9,987 nt of DNA, from contig JAFQHB010000051.1 of the NCBI GenBank assembly GCA_017398165.1, positions 1 to 9,987 on the forward strand. Direction: 5' to 3'. Of this stretch, positions 6,031-9,987 are shown in pieces (position 1 is the first letter of the stretch; every line of letters starts with the position of its first letter). A program made the position numbers and the translations under genes. The stretch comes from Bacillota bacterium (GTDB lineage: Bacteria; Bacillota; Dehalobacteriia; UBA4068; UBA4997). Below the pieces are notes generated by a model. That model searched no databases, had not been told where the DNA came from, and was given only the letters and a program-made list of their open reading frames with translations.

Positions 6031-7788
6031 ATGTTGGATCCACGCGAATACGCCGACTGGCAAATTGCTGCCGAAGCCGAGCGTAATATGCCCCGCCCCT
6101 ACGAATGGGCGGAGCGTCTGGGATTGGAGGCCGATGAGGTCATCCCCTACGGCAAAGTTGCCAAGCTGGACTTTTTGAAGATTATGAAGCGTCTGGAGAA
6201 CAAACCGGACGGCAAATTCATCGAGGTAACGGCGATCACGCCTACCCCCCTCGGTGAGGGCAAGAGTACTACATCGCTCGGCCTGATCGAGGGTCTGGGC
6301 AAGCTGGGCAAGAACGTCGGCGGCTGTCTGCGCCAGCCCAGCGGCGGCCCCACTATGAACATCAAGGGTACTGCGGCAGGCGGCGGTAATTCTCTGCTGA
6401 TCCCGATGACCGAGTTCTCGCTCGGCCTGACCGGTGATATCAATGATATCGCCAACGCACATAACCTCGGTATGGTGGCACTGAATGCCAGAATGCAGCA
6501 CGAATACAACTATGATGATGCTACGCTCGCCAAACGCGGCCTGACCCGTCTGGATATCGACGTCAACCGTGTGCAGTTCAACTGGGTTATCGACTTCGCC
6601 GCCCAGTGTCTGCGTGATATTATGATCGGTATTGGCGGCAGAATGGATGGCTTCACCATGCGCAGCAAATTCGCCATCACCGTATCCTCCGAGCTGATGG
6701 CTATTCTGGCGGTGGCTACCGATCTGGCCGATCTGCGTAAGCGTATCGGTGATATCATCCTGGCCTATGATAAGAAAGGCAATCCCGTCACCACCCGTAT
6801 GCTGGAGGTTGACGGCGCTATGACAGCCTGGATGCGTAACACCATCAACCCGACTCTGTGCTGCACCGGCGAATACCAGCCCTGTCTGGTTCATGCCGGC
6901 CCGTTTGCCAATATTGCTATCGGCCAGAGCTCGATCATCGGTGACCGTCTGGGCCTCAAGATGTTTGATTACCACGTTACCGAGTCCGGCTTTGCTGCTG
7001 ATATCGGCTTTGAGAAATTCTGGAACGTCAAGTGCCGTCTGTCCGGCCTGCAGCCCAACGTATCCGTGTTGGTGGCTACCATCCGCAGCCTGAAGATGCA
7101 CGGCGGCGGCCCGGCTGTCAAGCCCGGCGTACCGCTGGATGCTGCTTATACCTCCCAGAATTGCGAGCTGGTGGAGAAAGGCCTGTGCAACCTGCTGCAC
7201 CATCTGGAGACTGTCAAGAAATCCGGCATCAAGCCCGTTGTCTGCCTGAACTCCTTCTACACCGATACTCCTGAGGAGGTCGCTATCGTCCGCAACGCTG
7301 TCGAGGCTGCCGGTGCACGCTTTGCTGTATCCGAGCATTGGCTCAAAGGCGGCGAGGGTGCTATCGAGCTGGCCGAAGCCGTAGCCGAAGCCTGCGAGGA
7401 GCCTGTTGATTTCAAATACCTCTATCCGCTGGAGATGCCGCTGCGTCAACGTGTTGACGTGATCGCCCGCGAGGTTTACGGTGCTGATGGCGTTGACTGG
7501 TCGCCCGAGGCCGAGGCCAAGGCTATCGCTTTTGAGAATGACCCGGCTTATGCGGATTTCGCTACTATGATGGTAAAAACTCACCTGAGCCTGAGCCACG
7601 AGCCCTCTCTGAAAGGTGAGCCCAAGGGCTGGCGTCTGCCCATCCGTGACATTCTGGTTTACGGCGGCGCGCGCTTCCTGTGCCCGATGGCCGGCAGTAT
7701 CAGCCTGATGCCCGGCATGGGCAGCGACCCGGCATACCGCCGCGTTGACGTTGACGTGGAGACCGGTGAGGTCAAAGGTCTGTTCTAA
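6031..7788 (+). CDS. fhs: Formate-tetrahydrofolate ligase, divergent long subtype
   Basis: A 585-aa cytoplasmic enzyme (EC 6.3.4.3) that uses ATP to join formate to tetrahydrofolate, giving 10-formyl-THF for purine synthesis, initiator tRNA formylation or the methyl branch of the Wood-Ljungdahl pathway. ATG 6031 follows AAAGGG (6015-6020) by 10 nt. Visible motifs: P-loop-like TPTPLGEGKSTT (70-81, K78); R101 in LRQPSGGP, matching the Arg that handles formyl phosphate; and the second PROSITE-type signature VATIRSLKMHGG (348-359), intact. The first signature, normally G-[LIVM]-K-G-G-A-A-G-G-G-Y, reads NIKGTAAGGGN (110-120), differing at first Gly, second Gly and final Tyr. The protein is about 30 aa longer than the common ~556-aa clostridial enzyme. 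From memory this resembles the longer enzymes seen in some Desulfovibrio-like bacteria, which would make it a known subtype; not verified. Codon use is strongly biased and the promoter strong, suggesting high expression. No folD, fchA or other acetogenesis genes are nearby. Confidence 0.95.
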   Translation: MLDPREYADWQIAAEAERNMPRPYEWAERLGLEADEVIPYGKVAKLDFLKIMKRLENKPDGKFIEVTAITPTPLGEGKSTTSLGLIEGLGKLGKNVGGCLRQPSGGPTMNIKGTAAGGGNSLLIPMTEFSLGLTGDINDIANAHNLGMVALNARMQHEYNYDDATLAKRGLTRLDIDVNRVQFNWVIDFAAQCLRDIMIGIGGRMDGFTMRSKFAITVSSELMAILAVATDLADLRKRIGDIILAYDKKGNPVTTRMLEVDGAMTAWMRNTINPTLCCTGEYQPCLVHAGPFANIAIGQSSIIGDRLGLKMFDYHVTESGFAADIGFEKFWNVKCRLSGLQPNVSVLVATIRSLKMHGGGPAVKPGVPLDAAYTSQNCELVEKGLCNLLHHLETVKKSGIKPVVCLNSFYTDTPEEVAIVRNAVEAAGARFAVSEHWLKGGEGAIELAEAVAEACEEPVDFKYLYPLEMPLRQRVDVIAREVYGADGVDWSPEAEAKAIAFENDPAYADFATMMVKTHLSLSHEPSLKGEPKGWRLPIRDILVYGGARFLCPMAGSISLMPGMGSDPAYRRVDVDVETGEVKGLF

Positions 7789-7826
7789 GATTCTTTAGCT
7801 GCTGATTTGTTTGCTAAGATAAATTA

Positions 7827-7903
7827 AAAAATTTCCGCACACACGATGTATGGTGATTTATTCCCTGGGGATTGCGCCTTGACGTTGCGTGTGCGGTTTT
7901 TTT
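7827..7903 (+). terminator. Long-loop terminator after fhs
   Basis: CCGCACAC (7835-7842) pairs with GTGTGCGG (7889-7896), followed by seven T. An A-rich stretch upstream (7827-7831) can extend the stem with the T run. The apical region is unusually long, 46 nt, and begins 46 nt after the fhs stop codon. Confidence 0.75.
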
Positions 7904-8056
7904 ATGGGGCTTTTTGTGTGGGCGGGCTATGAGTAGAGGGGTTGGGGCTGCTTTGCCCCTCAAGGGAGCAGGGACGTCAGGCTTGGGGCTGAGATGTGGC
8001 GCATATGCGAAAATGACAGAGGTATTGCCGGCTTTTGTATTTTTCGGCGGTCGCAG

Positions 8057-8088
8057 GCATAAAATAGCGTTGAGTGCTGATTTTATGC
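8057..8088 (+). promoter_or_regulatory. Inverted repeat (possible operator) upstream of asnB
   Basis: GCATAAAATAGC (8057-8068) and GCTGATTTTATGC (8076-8088) are complementary along 12 bp, with one bulged G, around a 7-nt spacer. The left arm contains TAAAAT (8060-8065), a possible -10 box, though the nearest -35-like TTGTAT (8035-8040) is 19 bp away. It lies 31 nt before the asnB start. It may be a repressor site over the promoter or a leader hairpin; there is no T run, so it is not a simple terminator. The rest of the gap, 7904-8056, shows no convincing gene. Confidence 0.5.
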
Positions 8089-8119
8089 GTGAAAACTTGC
8101 GATAAGGGGTGTGGCTGAT

Positions 8120-9958
8120 ATGTGCGGTATTGCCGGAGAGATAAATTTACAGGGTAGCTTGGACGCCGAGCGCCTGCCGGTGTGGCAGGCTATGCAGGAG
8201 AAGCTGAGGCGGCGCGGGCCGGATGATCGGGATATATATTACGATCATCAGGCGGCGCTGATCCACGCGCGTCTGGCGGTGGTGGATATTGCCGGCGGTC
8301 ATCAGCCGATGCGGCTGGCGTTGCCGGGGCGGACGCTGGTGCTGGTCTATAACGGCGAGCTTTACAACACCGATGAGCTGCGGCAGGAGCTGCTGGCGGC
8401 AGGACATCATTTCCGGGGACATTCCGATACCGAGGTGCTGCTGCACGGCTATGCCGAGTGGGGCGAGCAGGTGGTGGATCGCCTGAATGGCATATTCGCC
8501 TTTGCTGTGTGGGAGGTCGAGCGTGGGCGGCTCTTCGCGGCGCGGGATCGCATTGGCGTCAAGCCTTTTTTCTATGCGCTGCGGGGCGATACTCTGATTT
8601 TCGGCTCGGAGATCAAAAGTCTGCTGGAGCATCCGATGGTGCGGCCGCAGATCGACCGTGAGGGGCTGGCCGAGATTTTCTTCATCGGCCCGGGGCGCAC
8701 ACCGGGCTGCGGCGTTTTCCGCGGGATAGCCGAGCTGCCTGCCGGGTGCTGTGCGGTTTTTGATGCGGACGGCTGGCAGCAGCGGCAATACTGGCAGTTG
8801 CAGGATGAGCCGCACAATGACAGCTTTGAGCAGACAGTGGAGAAAGTGCGCTGGCTGGTGGAGGATGCAATACAGCGGCAGTTGGTAAGCGACGTGCCGC
8901 TGGGGACGTTTCTCTCGGGCGGGCTGGATTCCAGCCTGATCTCGGCGGTGGCGGATAAGTATTACGCCGAGCGCGGCGAGCGGCTGCAGACATTCTCCGT
9001 CACCTACCGCAACAACGAGAAATATTTCGTCAGCAGCAAATTCCAGCCGGGCAGCGATGAGGAGTTCATCCGGCGGATGAACGACTATCTGCACGCCGAA
9101 AATCATCTGATCGTGCTGGACAGCGAAGATCTGGTGGAGGCACTTTTTGCGGCGGTGGAGGCGCGGGATCTGCCCGGGATGGCCGATGTTGACGCCTCGT
9201 TGCTGCTCTTTTGCCGCAAGATCAAGGAATATGTAACGGTGGCGCTCTCCGGGGAGTGTGCGGATGAGATTTTTGGCGGCTATCCGTGGTACCGTGACCC
9301 GGAGGTGCGCTCGCGTTACGGCTTTCCGTGGGCGCAATCGACGGCGTGGCGGATGGGCTTTTTGCGGCAGGATCTGGCGGCGGAGATCGACGGGGCGGCC
9401 TATGTGGATGCGCGCTACCGGCAGACGGTGCAGCAGGCCGATGTGCGCCCCGGCTTGTCTGATGAGGAACGCCGCCTGCGTGAGATGATGGCGCTGAATC
9501 TTCAGTGGTTTATGCAGACTTTATTGGATCGCAAGGATCGTATGAGTATGTACAGCGGTCTGGAGGTGCGGGTGCCTTTCTGTGATTATCGTATCGCGGA
9601 ATATCTGTACAGCGTGCCGTGGGCCTATAAGGACTGGCAGGGGCGCGAAAAAGGCTTGCTGCGCGAGGCGATGCGCGGCTGGCTGCCGGAGGATATACTC
9701 TGGCGCAAGAAGAGCCCCTATCCCAAGACGCACGATCCTGCTTATCTGGCGGCGGTGAGTGCGCGCCTCAGGGCGATACTGGATGAGGGGACTTCGCCGC
9801 TGTTGGAATTGGTGAGGCGTGATGCCTTGGAGGCTTTGCTGGTAAGTGATGTGCGGACGCCGTGGTATGGGCAGCTGATGCTGACGCCGCAGACGATTGC
9901 GTACTTTCTGCAGGTGGAGTACTGGCTGCGGCATTATAGGGTAGAGGTTGTACTGTAG
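8120..9958 (+). CDS. asnB: Asparagine synthetase, glutamine-hydrolysing
   Basis: A 612-aa two-domain enzyme (EC 6.3.5.4), full length for the ~610-aa bacterial class. It takes ammonia from glutamine and, with ATP and aspartate, makes asparagine via beta-aspartyl-AMP in the cytoplasm. The start is ATG 8120: Cys must follow Met so that processing exposes it as the N-terminal nucleophile (C2), and AAGGGG (8104-8109) is 10 nt upstream. The in-frame GTG 8111 would bury the Cys and sits 1 nt from the ribosome site. The class II glutaminase domain (2 to about 200) shows RRGPDD (31-36), RLAVVD (51-56), YNGELYN (77-83) and HSDTE (101-105). The synthetase domain shows the ATP PP-loop SGGLDSS (266-272), ALSGECADEIFGGYPWY (375-391), and DRKDRMSMYSGLEVRVPF (470-487). 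All expected catalytic motifs are intact, so it should be active. The inverted repeat at 8057-8088 suggests regulated expression. It has no operon partner in the window; its terminator lies beyond the end or is absent. Confidence 0.97.
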   Translation: MCGIAGEINLQGSLDAERLPVWQAMQEKLRRRGPDDRDIYYDHQAALIHARLAVVDIAGGHQPMRLALPGRTLVLVYNGELYNTDELRQELLAAGHHFRGHSDTEVLLHGYAEWGEQVVDRLNGIFAFAVWEVERGRLFAARDRIGVKPFFYALRGDTLIFGSEIKSLLEHPMVRPQIDREGLAEIFFIGPGRTPGCGVFRGIAELPAGCCAVFDADGWQQRQYWQLQDEPHNDSFEQTVEKVRWLVEDAIQRQLVSDVPLGTFLSGGLDSSLISAVADKYYAERGERLQTFSVTYRNNEKYFVSSKFQPGSDEEFIRRMNDYLHAENHLIVLDSEDLVEALFAAVEARDLPGMADVDASLLLFCRKIKEYVTVALSGECADEIFGGYPWYRDPEVRSRYGFPWAQSTAWRMGFLRQDLAAEIDGAAYVDARYRQTVQQADVRPGLSDEERRLREMMALNLQWFMQTLLDRKDRMSMYSGLEVRVPFCDYRIAEYLYSVPWAYKDWQGREKGLLREAMRGWLPEDILWRKKSPYPKTHDPAYLAAVSARLRAILDEGTSPLLELVRRDALEALLVSDVRTPWYGQLMLTPQTIAYFLQVEYWLRHYRVEVVL

Positions 9959-9987
9959 GTTTTTTGTTGGTTTGTGTCGGGGATTGG

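Noticed and set aside
6007..7599. 530-aa minus-strand ORF antisense to fhs
   Set aside because: Shadow of the strongly codon-biased fhs gene; no domain, and the plus-strand reading has full family motifs.
7872..8105. 77-aa plus-strand ORF between fhs and asnB
   Set aside because: It starts with TTG inside the fhs terminator, lacks a ribosome site and recognisable features, and runs through the inverted repeat.
8147..9337. 396-aa minus-strand ORF antisense to asnB
   Set aside because: No family features; the plus-strand AsnB catalytic motifs account for this sequence.

Overview
The window reads as ordinary chromosome of an anaerobic, Gram-positive-type bacterium, most likely a member of the Clostridia such as a gut Oscillospiraceae/Ruminococcaceae relative. 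This rests on the GC-rich coding sequence with AT-rich intergenic DNA, the Firmicutes-like tRNA-Asn, strong AGGAGG-type ribosome sites, a secreted amidase with a copper-amine-oxidase-like domain, and the pairing of phosphoketolase with formate-tetrahydrofolate ligase. The taxon is inferred from these traits; no marker gene fixes it.

Layout. Positions 1-430 hold a minus-strand tRNA unit: a perfect-consensus promoter (469-497), tRNA-Asn(GUU), a CAU-anticodon tRNA and a hairpin terminator. Beyond it lies a diverged second copy of the tRNA 3' end plus terminator, in which the rest of the tRNA is missing. Facing away on the plus strand is a secreted N-acetylmuramoyl-L-alanine amidase (757-2160) with an Asp-Ala-rich linker. 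Next comes a 5' leader with hairpins and a short tandem repeat, then a full-length phosphoketolase (2489-4870). A small Xre-type regulator (5137-5427) follows, then a small convergent minus-strand gene for a Cys-containing protein of unknown function (5550-5876). The start of that gene overlaps the promoter of the divergent formate-tetrahydrofolate ligase gene (6031-7788). The window ends with a complete glutamine-dependent asparagine synthetase (8120-9958), preceded by a conspicuous inverted repeat.

How the genes work together. Most of the genes look like separate transcripts: hairpin terminators follow the amidase, phosphoketolase, regulator and ligase genes, and promoters can be seen for several. 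There is no multi-gene operon. The metabolic genes are housekeeping or central: phosphoketolase makes acetyl phosphate from sugar phosphates, the ligase activates formate to 10-formyl-tetrahydrofolate, and AsnB makes asparagine. Their adjacency does not define a pathway.

I see no CRISPR array, transposase, integrase, toxin-antitoxin pair, phage gene or recognisable new multi-gene system. The points most worth a second look are the tRNA-fragment/terminator duplication, the altered signature motif in the ligase, the unknown Cys-containing gene, the structured and repeat-bearing phosphoketolase leader, and the inverted repeat in front of asnB.
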